64,000 nucleotides of DNA from a virus. The notes under the pieces were generated by a model. That model was given only the letters and a program-made list of their open reading frames with translations, had not been told where the DNA came from and ran no database searches. Below are positions 37,554 to 46,043 of the stretch, piece after piece (the stretch's first letter is position 1; each line of letters opens with the position of its first letter). The translations under genes were made by a program, and so were the position numbers. The stretch is from IMG/VR virus record IMGVR_UViG_3300027763_000036, positions 1 to 64,000 of that record; one strand, 5' to 3'.

Positions 37554-37892
37554 ATGCCTAAAGATTCTTGCTATCATAGTGTAAAATCAAGATATGCCGT
37601 CTTTCCCTCTGCAAGAGCTTCACAAGCTATTGCTAAGTGTAGAAAAGGTAAAGGTCAAGTAAGAAAGACTGAGAAGGGTGCAGAACTAAAAAGATGGCAA
37701 GCAGAAAAATGGCAAGATACTAAATCAGGAAAAGCTTGTGGTGCCGGTGGTAAAAATGAATACTGCCGGCCTACAAAAAGAGTATCTAAGGATACACCTA
37801 AAACAAAGTATGAACTAACACCTTCTAAACTAGCTGCTAAAAAGGCTGAGAAGTCAAGAGTAGGAATGGGAAGAAGAGTTAAAAAAGTATAA
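37554..37892 (+). CDS. Basic protein of the phage 'YAVFPSARAS' type
   Basis: The product has 112 residues: KSRYAVFPSARASQAIAKCR, then EKWQDTKSGKACGAGGKNEY CRPTKRVSKDTPKT. These two blocks occur together in a family (I recall it as DUF5872) of small virion-linked proteins in aquatic phages. It is basic with four to five Cys, possibly one zinc. Two bases follow the previous stop. Confidence 0.65.
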   Translation: MPKDSCYHSVKSRYAVFPSARASQAIAKCRKGKGQVRKTEKGAELKRWQAEKWQDTKSGKACGAGGKNEYCRPTKRVSKDTPKTKYELTPSKLAAKKAEKSRVGMGRRVKKV

Positions 37893-37894
37893 CC

Positions 37895-38137
37895 ATGGCA
37901 ATTAAAAAAACAACTACAAAAAAAGCACCAGCTAAGAAGTCAAGTTCTTCAGTTGGTATTTCTATTTTAGGTGGTAATAAAGCAGACATGAGAAAATGGG
38001 AAATTGAATCTGCTATGTCTACATTACAAAGAGCTGCTGAGATTCAGAAGAATGCTAAGCTTATGAATGATGTTAAGAAAATGGCAGCTGAAAAAGCAAA
38101 AGAATTCAATAGCATTGCTGCTGGTAAAAAGATTTAG
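37895..38137 (+). CDS. Small basic helical protein
   Basis: The product has 80 residues: a Lys/Ala-rich disordered start (KKTTTKKAPAKKSSSS), then a helix of about 55 residues (KWEIESAMSTLQRAAEIQKN AK). Histone-H1-like composition at the start. Part of the small basic run. Confidence 0.6.
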   Translation: MAIKKTTTKKAPAKKSSSSVGISILGGNKADMRKWEIESAMSTLQRAAEIQKNAKLMNDVKKMAAEKAKEFNSIAAGKKI

Positions 38138-38139
38138 TA

Positions 38140-38379
38140 ATGGCAAGAGTTACTGCAGGTGGTGAAAAACATAGAGTTTACAAAAAGACTAATAAGATTG
38201 GTAAAGGTAAGCCTGGTGATATAATGGTTAATCATCCTACTAAAGATAAAGGAATGTGGGATACAATTAATCTAACCAAAAAAGCAGGAGCAAAAACAGT
38301 AAAGCAAGGTATAGCAGCAACTAAAAAATGGCATAGAGAAAATCCATATCCAAAACCTAAAAAAAATGGCAAAGTATAA
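38140..38379 (+). CDS. Small basic protein
   Basis: The product has 79 residues: MARVTAGGEKHRVYKKTNKI GKG, then PGDIMVNHPTKDKGMWDTIN and a basic tail. Two bases from its neighbour and overlapping the next gene by 14 bp. Probably a packaged protein of the same set. Confidence 0.6.
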   Translation: MARVTAGGEKHRVYKKTNKIGKGKPGDIMVNHPTKDKGMWDTINLTKKAGAKTVKQGIAATKKWHRENPYPKPKKNGKV

Positions 38380-38644
38380 AAGTCCAAGCTGGACCAGAAA
38401 AGAAGGTAAGGATCCTAAAGGAGGATTAAATGCTAAAGGAGTAGCTTCTTATAGAGCAGCTAATCCTGGAAGTAAGCTTCAAACAGCTGTAACTACTAAA
38501 CCATCAAAGCTTAAGCCTGGTAGCAAAGATGCTAAAAGACGCAAGAGCTTTTGTGCTAGAATGTCAGGAATGCCTGGACCAATGAAAGATGAAAAAGGAA
38601 GACCAACTAGAAAAGCTCTTTCTTTAAGAAAATGGAATTGTTAA
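38366..38644 (+). CDS. Small basic protein of a phage-wide family
   Basis: The product has 92 residues: SPSWTRKEGKDPKGGLNAKG, TTKPSKLKPGSKDAKRRKSF CARMSG and a closing LRKWNC. These blocks recur in many aquatic phages (I recall the pattern as a DUF6321-like family). Strongly basic, no enzyme motif. Likely a virion protein. Confidence 0.7.
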   Translation: MAKYKSPSWTRKEGKDPKGGLNAKGVASYRAANPGSKLQTAVTTKPSKLKPGSKDAKRRKSFCARMSGMPGPMKDEKGRPTRKALSLRKWNC

Positions 38645-38660
38645 TTTATTATATATAATT

Positions 38661-38978
38661 ATGAAGACTTGTAAAATGGGTTGTGGTAAGATGAAATCTG
38701 GAGGCACAATCAAAAAGGTAAAAAAGATGGCATTAGGTGGTTCTGCTACCAATAAACTAAATAATCCTAAAGCACCTACTAAACCTATGAGAGGTGGTGG
38801 CAATACTAAAATGGGAATCTATGGTGTTCCTAATGCAGGACCTACAGGACCAAACATTCAAGGTATTAATACTATGAAAGCAGGTGGTAATGTTACTGCT
38901 GTTAAAAGAGGATGCCCCGGAGGGACTCAAAGATTGGAAAATGGCAAATGTGGTCAAAGACCATTATATGGTGCATAG
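38661..38978 (+). CDS. Gly-rich basic protein
   Basis: The product has 105 residues with Cys in CKMGCGKMKSGG and CPGGTQRLENGKCGQR, several GG motifs (MALGGSATNK, MRGGGNTKMG, MKAGGNVTAV). Preceded by an A/T leader. Same packaged set as its neighbours. Confidence 0.55.
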   Translation: MKTCKMGCGKMKSGGTIKKVKKMALGGSATNKLNNPKAPTKPMRGGGNTKMGIYGVPNAGPTGPNIQGINTMKAGGNVTAVKRGCPGGTQRLENGKCGQRPLYGA

Positions 38979-39003
38979 TAAATAACTATTAAAAGAAATA
39001 ATC

Positions 39004-39042
39004 ATGTGTAGCTGTAGAAATAAAGGTAAAATAAAAAAGTAA
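39004..39042 (+). CDS. Possible 12-residue micropeptide
   Basis: A closed frame codes MCSCRNKGKIKK. It fits the regular spacing of this run (an ATG soon after each stop, aatcATG or gtcATG leader). Too short for certainty. Confidence 0.3.
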   Translation: MCSCRNKGKIKK

Positions 39043-39046
39043 AGTC

Positions 39047-39199
39047 ATGGCAACTAAAAAGAAGACTGACAAGAAGTGGATCCAGAAAGCAATTAATCCT
39101 GCACATAAAGGATATTGCACTCCGATGACTAAAGCTACTTGTACTCCTAAAAGAAAGGCTCTTGCTATTACATTAAGAAAAATGTCTAAAAATAAATAA
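39047..39199 (+). CDS. Small basic protein
   Basis: The product has 50 residues: KKWIQKAINPAHKGYCTPMT then KATCTPKRKALAITLRKMSK. The Cys-Thr-Pro pair pattern (GYCTPMTKATCTPKRKALA) recurs in phage proteins I recall. Highly basic; two Cys. Three bases between its stop and the next ATG. Confidence 0.65.
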   Translation: MATKKKTDKKWIQKAINPAHKGYCTPMTKATCTPKRKALAITLRKMSKNK

Positions 39200-39201
39200 T
39201 C

Positions 39202-39786
39202 ATGAAAAAAAATAATAAAGTAAATCCACTTAAATACTTTAATGATAATAAAGCTATGGCTTATAAAAAAGCTGGTGGTGCTATGAAAGATTTTAAAAAA
39301 TCATTAAAAAGATATCAAGGTAATGTGACAGGTAGTCAAGTTTCTTCAGATGTTAGGAATGCTCTAATGGATAGTGCTAATAAAAGTAATATGGCCAATG
39401 AACAATATAATAGTAGCCTTACTAATTCACGTAAATTAATGGAGGATTCTTATAATACTCAAAATCTTTTGCGTGAAGCATCTGAAAGAAATAGACAATT
39501 ACTTGAAAATGCACCAAGAAACAATTCAGCTGCGCAAGCAAGAATGAATGCAACTATAAGCTCACCTGCAAAAGCTGTTGCCCAACCAGTTTCAAATGTT
39601 GACTCATCTTCATATGAAAGATATAAACAACAATTTAATAGAAAGGGCGGCTCTGTAAAAAAAATGTCTAAAGGTGGGGCACTTAAACCAGTTCCTGCAG
39701 ATAAAGTAGGTCTTTCTAAACTACCAACACCTGTTAGAAATAAAATGGGATATCAAAAGAAAGGTGGTTCTGTAAAAAGAAAATAA
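39202..39786 (+). CDS. Basic protein with GG motifs
   Basis: The product has 194 residues. A Lys-rich start with AYKKAGGAMKDFKKSLKRYQ, a long Asn/Ser-rich helix region, and an end with RKGGSVKKMSKGGALKPV and KKGGSVKRK. The GG-V-K pattern matches the C-terminus of the gene at 35892-37040. Probably a virion protein. Confidence 0.55.
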   Translation: MKKNNKVNPLKYFNDNKAMAYKKAGGAMKDFKKSLKRYQGNVTGSQVSSDVRNALMDSANKSNMANEQYNSSLTNSRKLMEDSYNTQNLLREASERNRQLLENAPRNNSAAQARMNATISSPAKAVAQPVSNVDSSSYERYKQQFNRKGGSVKKMSKGGALKPVPADKVGLSKLPTPVRNKMGYQKKGGSVKRK

Positions 39787-39793
39787 ATAAGAA

Positions 39794-40495
39794 ATGTTAA
39801 ATAGTACTATAACTGTAAAGATTAAACAACGGCTGAATAAATTAGATAGCCAAGATTATGACAACTTAGAGTGTTGGCAGATAGTTGAGGCGTTTAATAA
39901 AGCTCAGGTGGAGTGGTCTAGAAGACAGTTACATGGTATTAACTTAACCAAGGAGGGTGATGAAGGATCTACTAGAAGAAAGGACGATATGCAAGTTCTT
40001 CTTTTCAAAGAGACTATAACTAATCTAACTGACAAAGGAGATTATTCATTCTTAAATATTCCTGGAGATTATTTACAATGGAAAAGAGTAGATGTATTTG
40101 CTCAAAGAGATTGTTGTGATAAAAGAAGAATGGTTATATATCTGGCAGAAGAAGGGAATGTCTCAGTACTTCTTAGAGATAAATTAAAGAAGCCAAGCTT
40201 TGAATGGGCAGAGACATTTGCTACTCTTATAGATGATAACATTAATGTTTACACCAACGGGGAATTTAATATACCAGAGGTTCAATTAACTTACTACAGA
40301 CAACCTAGAAAGATTCAGATTCAGGGATGTGTGGATCCCTATACTAATATACAATCTCCTGTTAATGTTACATGTGAGTTTAAAGATGATATAATAGAAT
40401 TAATAATTGATGAAGCAGTAAGTATTATAGCTGGAGATATTGAGTCAGGAAATCAATTCTCTAGAGGTACAGATACTGCAGAACGCAACAACTAA
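39794..40495 (+). CDS. Connector/neck-like structural protein
   Basis: The product has 233 residues: CWQIVEAFNKAQVEWSRRQL HG at the N-terminus, then IPGDYLQWKRVDVFAQRD and a closing helix EAVSIIAGDIESGNQFSRG. This helix, beta, helix plan with a C-terminal acidic helix is typical of head-tail connector (ring) proteins. Function inferred from this layout and position. Confidence 0.5.
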   Translation: MLNSTITVKIKQRLNKLDSQDYDNLECWQIVEAFNKAQVEWSRRQLHGINLTKEGDEGSTRRKDDMQVLLFKETITNLTDKGDYSFLNIPGDYLQWKRVDVFAQRDCCDKRRMVIYLAEEGNVSVLLRDKLKKPSFEWAETFATLIDDNINVYTNGEFNIPEVQLTYYRQPRKIQIQGCVDPYTNIQSPVNVTCEFKDDIIELIIDEAVSIIAGDIESGNQFSRGTDTAERNN

Positions 40496-40498
40496 AAA

Positions 40499-41017
40499 AT
40501 GGAACCAAAATCTAGACTTTTAAAAAGAAATCCTGAGCCTACTAGAACATTGAGTAGACCACAGGTAACAGTAACACAACCTAAATCAGAACCTTCAAAA
40601 CCACAACCTACTCCGGATACTGGAGTTGGTGGTAGCTCATTAGATACTATGACAGCAGCCTGTGCATCAGAACTTATGAATGCTACAACAAGTTTTCACA
40701 AACTTCATTTAAAAGTTACAGGAGATGGATCTTATGCAGCACATAATGCACTTAATCCATTCTATCAAGGACTTCATGAACATGCCGATACTTTGGTTGA
40801 AGGATATCAAGGAGCAGCTGAAAAACTATTAACTTATACAGAAGTGCCTGCTAGAACTTTAGATACAGTAGCAGATGGTGTAGCATATCTTAGAGATTTA
40901 TATAATATTATTAACAAATTACAAGGTATGATGCCCTACTCTGAGATTGTTAATAATTTAGATTTAGTTAAAGAGTCAATTACGTCAACTAAGTATAAAC
41001 TTCTTTTCTTGAAATAA
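40499..41017 (+). CDS. Ferritin/Dps-like helical protein
   Basis: The product has 172 residues. After a Pro-rich 45-residue leader comes a helical domain: CASELMNATTSFHKLHLKVT, GDGSYAAHNALNPFYQGLHE, HADTLVEGYQGAAEKLL. The His/Asp/Glu in helices (H-x-x-H, YQGLHEHADTLVE) resemble Dps-like di-iron helices and a phage family I recall as DUF5856. Could protect packaged DNA or be purely structural. Metal binding is unproven. Confidence 0.5.
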   Translation: MEPKSRLLKRNPEPTRTLSRPQVTVTQPKSEPSKPQPTPDTGVGGSSLDTMTAACASELMNATTSFHKLHLKVTGDGSYAAHNALNPFYQGLHEHADTLVEGYQGAAEKLLTYTEVPARTLDTVADGVAYLRDLYNIINKLQGMMPYSEIVNNLDLVKESITSTKYKLLFLK

Positions 41018-41041
41018 TTTTGATATTGTAAATATTTTTAC

Positions 41042-41053
41042 TATATTATATTA
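41042..41053 (+). promoter_or_regulatory. Doubled TATATTA motif
   Basis: TATATTATATTA, 28 bases before ATG 41082, in a 64-base gap. Confidence 0.4.
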
Positions 41054-41081
41054 TATATATGTTTAACTAAAATTTAAAAAA

Positions 41082-42773
41082 ATGGCTTATTTTAATCATG
41101 CGTTTAAGAAAACGTTTCTTGCAACAGGAGCAAGTATTTCTTCTGTTCCAATCAAAAATCCACAAGGTGGATCTTTAGGTACTGCTAGTGCAACTGGTGG
41201 TTTTTTGACTACTGCATCCTCTGGTAAACCAACTTATACATTAAATCAAATTGCTGCGGCATCTACTCTAGTAAATGGTAGTTATGCAAACAATTATGTT
41301 GGATTATTTACTAAAGACCAGCTTTCTGCATCTAGTAGTGATCTTTCATCTTGTTGCCCACTTTACTTAGTTGGTTCTGCCATCTACTGTAATGATAAGA
41401 TTAGTCCTTTCTTAGGTGGATACCAAGAGACTAATAAATCTAAACTTATTAATCCTAAATATGTATCTAGATTCTATAGTGTAGGTTCTTGTGCTCCATC
41501 TAACAATGTTGTTCACGTTGGATCTACTTATTCAACTTTAGGTGGTGGTGTTAAAACAGGTTCTATTACTACTGCTGGTGCTGGGTATTTACCAGCCCCA
41601 TCTACTAATGTTCTTGTTACAACAACAACTGTTACTGGAACAGGAACCGGATTAACTTTATTTATTAATATTTCAGGTACGGGTGTTCCAACTTTAGTAG
41701 TTTCAAATCCAATTGGAAGTGTTGGTAAGGGTTATGCTGTTGGTGACACTGTAACAATTAACTCCCCTTCTGGAGTACCAGGTACTCTTGCAGTATATAC
41801 TATTGGAAGTGTATATCCTGCAGTTTCTCCAGTTATCCCAGGAACTAATTGTTGTAAAGAATTTTTATGTGGTGAGACTTATAATCTTCGTTTAGATGTT
41901 AAAGGTTCTCCTGCTCTAAGATTCTTAAATCACAATGCATACTATACTGCAACTGCTTACACAGGATGTTGTCCAGCAGGAGCTATTGCTCCAACCGCTG
42001 TTAACTCAACTAATGTTATGATCCTTTGGGCCAATGATTTATTAAACTCTCCAATTGTATCTCCATTTATTCAGATTGCTATTCAAGATGAATCTGGTGT
42101 TATCTGGTATGCTCCAGGAACAGATGCTGCTTTCTTAGCTGCTGAAGGTGCTAACACTTGGAATAACTATAATACAGCTACACCACACACAGCTAATAAA
42201 TGTGCCGGTTTAATCCTTAATGGTGCTTATGTAGATACTAGATTTGGTGATTGTACTTTCCAAATTTCTGACTTCTATGAGAAACAACCAGTCAACTTAA
42301 TTGTAAGTGAAGTAGATTTAAATGGTGATCCATGTGAGTTTACAGGTATCTGTGTTGCTAATGAGTGTCTTGGTAGTCAAGTAATGGGTCTTGGAGAAAC
42401 AGTTCTTAGAGATATTATTCTTTCTGAGTCTTATAGACAAAACTTCTTCTCTTCTGACTTCAGAATCCGGGAGATTACTCAAGGTAACCAAATTGTAAAT
42501 GCTATTAACAGACAAGCACTTTACTATAGAGATTATATTCAGCATAGTGTTCCTAGATTTAACAATCCTTCTGGAACATTTGATAATGATCAATACTTAT
42601 TGGAAGTTGTCTTTACAAGTTCTACTACTGCAAGTGCATTTGAAACTGCTGTTTCAGGTTGGTTAACAACTTGTGGAGTTTGTGAAGTTGAAGTTGGTGT
42701 AAATGGATATAACTGTTTATCTACTTGTGCAGCTATTGCATTCCCAGCTCTTCCAGCTCAGTGCGGAATCTAA
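41082..42773 (+). CDS. Major structural protein with inserted beta domain
   Basis: The product has 563 residues. It has an A-rich leader, C-ending codons more frequent than in neighbours, and a strong terminator, so it is probably made in large amounts. The core (residues 1-150 and 255-563) includes LRLDVKGSPALRFLNHNAYY and ILSESYRQNFFSSDFRIREI. Residues about 155-245 are a Gly-rich insertion (GSITTAGAGYLPAP, GSVGKGYAVGDTVTI), absent from the core pattern. It may be a tail tube, sheath or head-fibre protein; I cannot decide. Confidence 0.6.
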   Translation: MAYFNHAFKKTFLATGASISSVPIKNPQGGSLGTASATGGFLTTASSGKPTYTLNQIAAASTLVNGSYANNYVGLFTKDQLSASSSDLSSCCPLYLVGSAIYCNDKISPFLGGYQETNKSKLINPKYVSRFYSVGSCAPSNNVVHVGSTYSTLGGGVKTGSITTAGAGYLPAPSTNVLVTTTTVTGTGTGLTLFINISGTGVPTLVVSNPIGSVGKGYAVGDTVTINSPSGVPGTLAVYTIGSVYPAVSPVIPGTNCCKEFLCGETYNLRLDVKGSPALRFLNHNAYYTATAYTGCCPAGAIAPTAVNSTNVMILWANDLLNSPIVSPFIQIAIQDESGVIWYAPGTDAAFLAAEGANTWNNYNTATPHTANKCAGLILNGAYVDTRFGDCTFQISDFYEKQPVNLIVSEVDLNGDPCEFTGICVANECLGSQVMGLGETVLRDIILSESYRQNFFSSDFRIREITQGNQIVNAINRQALYYRDYIQHSVPRFNNPSGTFDNDQYLLEVVFTSSTTASAFETAVSGWLTTCGVCEVEVGVNGYNCLSTCAAIAFPALPAQCGI

Positions 42774-42795
42774 TAGAATTAAATTAATAATTATA

Positions 42796-42832
42796 AAAGG
42801 GGAGAGAGAGTTTATACTCCTCTCCTTTTTTT
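42796..42832 (+). terminator. Terminator after the major structural gene
   Basis: GGAGAG (42801-42806) pairs with CTCTCC (42820-42825), with AAAAGG/CCTTTT flanks, and seven Ts follow. Confidence 0.85.
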
Positions 42833-42847
42833 ATAAAATAAAGTAGT

Positions 42848-43417
42848 ATGGCAAATCATGTATTAAGTTTAGAGGTGCCTCAAGTAATGAATGAATGCAT
42901 TCTTAAGATACTTGACACAAGTGTATATCAAACATTGGATCCCGCTATTCCAATAGTATGCCCTACCTTAAATGTTACTGTACCTGGATTTGGTTATTCT
43001 AACCAGATAACAGGAACTACAATGACTAATTTTGTTAATACAGGTCACATAACTTTAACAGCATGTGATTTGCAATTGCAAACTACAAATTGTGGAACAA
43101 CTTATTTTAATATACCAGACGGTATTTATATTATAAAATACAGTGTATCCCCTAATGAGACAGTATATGTAGAGTATAATCATTTAAGAGTAACAGCAGC
43201 ATTAAATAAATATTACAAGATTCTTTGTGATGTAGATGTAGCTGATTGTGATCCTCCTTTTAAAATAAAACAAAGACTTGAAGAACTAAGATTAATTTTT
43301 ATGTATCTTCAAGCAGCAAAGTCTAAGGTAGAGTTTTGTCTTGAGCCACAGAAAGGTATGAGCTTATATAACTATGCCCTTAAACTTTTGAATAGAATGG
43401 AATGTAGAAATTGTTAA
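42848..43417 (+). CDS. Virion structural protein
   Basis: The product has 189 residues: a beta-rich first 130 residues (PTLNVTVPGFGYSNQITG, FNIPDGIYIIKYSVSP, VYVEYNHLRV), then two helices (KQRLEELRLIFMYLQAAKSK) and a Cys-bearing end (MECRNC). Likely a tail or fibre-base protein; it starts the Cys-rich gene block. Confidence 0.6.
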   Translation: MANHVLSLEVPQVMNECILKILDTSVYQTLDPAIPIVCPTLNVTVPGFGYSNQITGTTMTNFVNTGHITLTACDLQLQTTNCGTTYFNIPDGIYIIKYSVSPNETVYVEYNHLRVTAALNKYYKILCDVDVADCDPPFKIKQRLEELRLIFMYLQAAKSKVEFCLEPQKGMSLYNYALKLLNRMECRNC

Positions 43418-43436
43418 ACCAATAAAATCAATAATT

Positions 43437-43595
43437 ATGTCAGTTTGTCCTAATTGTAAAGCAAATTTATCCTGCGGATGTCAAATAAGAAAAGCCTCTG
43501 ATGGAACTCAAGTATGCACTAGTTGTCTAGGTAATTATGAAATAAAAGTAAAAGGTCCTCAACCAAAAGATAATTTAAAAAAATTCACTAAATAA
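43437..43595 (+). CDS. Small zinc-ribbon protein
   Basis: The product has 52 residues: CPNCKANLSCGCQIRKASDG, then VCTSCLGNYEIKVKG. Five to seven Cys in two C-x2-C pairs plus CGC make one zinc ribbon. The ATG of the next gene overlaps its stop (TAATG). I recall similar ribbons in Bacteroidota phages. Function unknown. Confidence 0.7.
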   Translation: MSVCPNCKANLSCGCQIRKASDGTQVCTSCLGNYEIKVKGPQPKDNLKKFTK

Positions 43596-46024
43596 TGTCT
43601 GCACCTGTTCCTTATTATTTAATAACTAGTTGTTGCTCTCAAACAGTAATCTCTGGTTTATTTCGTATACCAGGTTTAGGTACAGTTCCTAATGGAGTAT
43701 ATCAATATACCGGACCTACTTTTACTGAATCTGTAACAGGCATGGTATTTAACTCTAATTTTTGTTATACAGTAATATTTCAAGGAACAGTTTCTACAGC
43801 ATATCCATCAGCTTTTAATTCAAGTCAAATAACATTAACTGCAAGTAATGATTGTGAAGATCTAATATGCGCACCATGTGGTTCTAAATTTCCAGCATAC
43901 TCTATTTTTAATTGCTGTGATACTGCTAATGTAATTAGTTTAAATATTGATACAGATGCCTGTACCCCAACAGATGGAGTATGGGTATATAATGGTCCTG
44001 GTTTTATAGAACCAATTAGTGGATTTATTTTTAGTACAGGAGAATGTTATAATTTTACTGAGTTACCTGATGGAACATTTGAGCAAGGACCAGATTGTAC
44101 AGATTTTGATATAACAATTTATGATACATGTCAAGCAGCACAAGCTGATGCTGAATGTCCTGCATGTAATTTAGCTTTAGAATTTTTAATATTCACAAGT
44201 TGTTGTGATGATACTGAACTTTTATTTAAAGGTCCTTTTCCTACTTCAACTTATTATGGTGTAAAAGAATATTTAGGACTTCCAGTAAATGGATTAGAAA
44301 ATATATGTTATTCTATTGAAACTGGTGTTGTAGGGGATATACAAGTTCCAGATCTTGCAGCATATAATCTTTTACCAGATCCTCCAGTATATGTAGAAGG
44401 TCTTACTTTTAGTAACTTATCGGCATTAAATACAGATTGTGCACTTTATATTGATGAATGCCCAAATTGTATTAAACAATGTTATACACTTTATGACTGT
44501 GATGGTAATCGTTTTAATACTGAAATAGATTTATCTACATATGTAAATACTTTTATAACAATAATTCAATTAGGAGTTTCTTCAGGACCTTGGTATGTTT
44601 TAGAAAATAATACCGGATCTTGTAATAATGCTGTAACTGGTTTTACAGTAAGCCCCACAGCTCCAACTCCTTGTGATTGTATATGTTATACAGTTGTTGC
44701 ATTAGCTAAAAATTGTGTTTATATAGATTGTGATGGAAATTTACAAAACACAGGTCCTTTATTAACCGGAACACCAATAGAATTTTGTTCTATAGTATAT
44801 CCTTTTATTCAAGGATCTTTTGGAAATCCACCATATATAGTTGGTCCAGGAATTTGTGGAACAACAGCCTGTAACCCGTGTTATAAACTTCAAGATTGTG
44901 AAGGTTTATTACCTGATATTTATACTACAAAACCTTCATTAGGCATAAACGCTATACTTGGACAGATTGTAATACTTTTAGAATACCCAGGAGTTTGTTG
45001 GGAAGTAATTGACACAGTTGAATGTGACTGTGCAATAGATGTTACTGTTATACAATCTTTTGCTAGTTGTGCAACTTGCTTAAGTGCTCCTAAATATAAA
45101 CTAACTAATTGTGATGATTCTACAACAATTGTTTATACTAGTACAGATTTAAGTGCATATGTTGGTCAAGTAATAATCAGATTAGATTGTCCAGGATGCT
45201 GGTTAGTGGAAGAAATAAAAGATATTCCTTCAGATGTTATTATTACAGTAGATGCAAGTTATATTAACTGTACTGAATGTGCAAGAGATTATTACTTACT
45301 TACAGATTGTACAGGATATAAAGATCCTATTATTACTTATACAGATCTTAGTCAATCTGTAGGAAATGTAATTAAAATTAAATATTGTCCAGAAACTTGT
45401 TGGACGGTAACTAGAACATTATTAGCTACAAATGCAGGTATAGTAATTCCAGATGTAGAATATGAAGATTGTGAAGAATGTTTATTAACATTCCCTTGTA
45501 TTTGTACAACAGTTAGAAATGATAGTACTACAAGTAAAGAATATGAATATTATGATTGTGAACTTATAGTACAAACATTTACGTTAGCTCCAGGTGTAAC
45601 ATCAGAAAGATTTTGTGTAAGAACATGGGGAGAGTATTATCCTGAAATAGATTTCATAGTAACATTTGGTAATTGTTCAGAAACTACACCTAATATTTGG
45701 AATTGTCCGCCAATTGTTTATCCAAGAAGAAGTGTACAACCAGGATATAATACACCAGCATGTACTATATCAAAATATGAAAAAATATCTTGTAGATCTG
45801 CAGATGTATACTATAAGCAAGTACTCTATTTAAGATACGGTATATCAGATTGTTGTCCAGAAGACAATGACAAGTGGTTAATCAAAAAGGAACTAATAGA
45901 CTTGGATGCAATAAGAGATCCTAACTATGAATGTACTGTAATAAACCCATGTTGTCCAAATACGCCATCTTGTGGTTCAACACCTTGTGGATGTACTTCA
46001 AATATTCCTTGTAATTCTCATTAA
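43595..46024 (+). CDS. Cys-rich repeat protein, probable fibre or adhesin
   Basis: The product has 809 residues. At least six repeats of 65-75 residues follow 'Y.L.dC.g.......T..DLs.yvG..I.......CW.V.......C..C', for example YKLTNCDDSTTIVYTSTDLS AYVGQ with GCWLVEE, and YLLTDCTGYKDP with ETCWTVT. Earlier parts (residues 1-260) have related but looser units with paired Cys (TSCCSQ, FNCCDTA, TSCCDDT). No signal peptide. Likely an elongated surface fibre; Cys pairs could bind zinc or form disulfides after lysis. Confidence 0.65.
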   Translation: MSAPVPYYLITSCCSQTVISGLFRIPGLGTVPNGVYQYTGPTFTESVTGMVFNSNFCYTVIFQGTVSTAYPSAFNSSQITLTASNDCEDLICAPCGSKFPAYSIFNCCDTANVISLNIDTDACTPTDGVWVYNGPGFIEPISGFIFSTGECYNFTELPDGTFEQGPDCTDFDITIYDTCQAAQADAECPACNLALEFLIFTSCCDDTELLFKGPFPTSTYYGVKEYLGLPVNGLENICYSIETGVVGDIQVPDLAAYNLLPDPPVYVEGLTFSNLSALNTDCALYIDECPNCIKQCYTLYDCDGNRFNTEIDLSTYVNTFITIIQLGVSSGPWYVLENNTGSCNNAVTGFTVSPTAPTPCDCICYTVVALAKNCVYIDCDGNLQNTGPLLTGTPIEFCSIVYPFIQGSFGNPPYIVGPGICGTTACNPCYKLQDCEGLLPDIYTTKPSLGINAILGQIVILLEYPGVCWEVIDTVECDCAIDVTVIQSFASCATCLSAPKYKLTNCDDSTTIVYTSTDLSAYVGQVIIRLDCPGCWLVEEIKDIPSDVIITVDASYINCTECARDYYLLTDCTGYKDPIITYTDLSQSVGNVIKIKYCPETCWTVTRTLLATNAGIVIPDVEYEDCEECLLTFPCICTTVRNDSTTSKEYEYYDCELIVQTFTLAPGVTSERFCVRTWGEYYPEIDFIVTFGNCSETTPNIWNCPPIVYPRRSVQPGYNTPACTISKYEKISCRSADVYYKQVLYLRYGISDCCPEDNDKWLIKKELIDLDAIRDPNYECTVINPCCPNTPSCGSTPCGCTSNIPCNSH

Positions 46025-46031
46025 TAATTAG

Positions 46032-46038
46032 TATATTA
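46032..46038 (+). promoter_or_regulatory. GTATATTA motif
   Basis: TATATTA preceded by AG, five bases before ATG 46044. Confidence 0.35.
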
Positions 46039-46043
46039 TAAAT

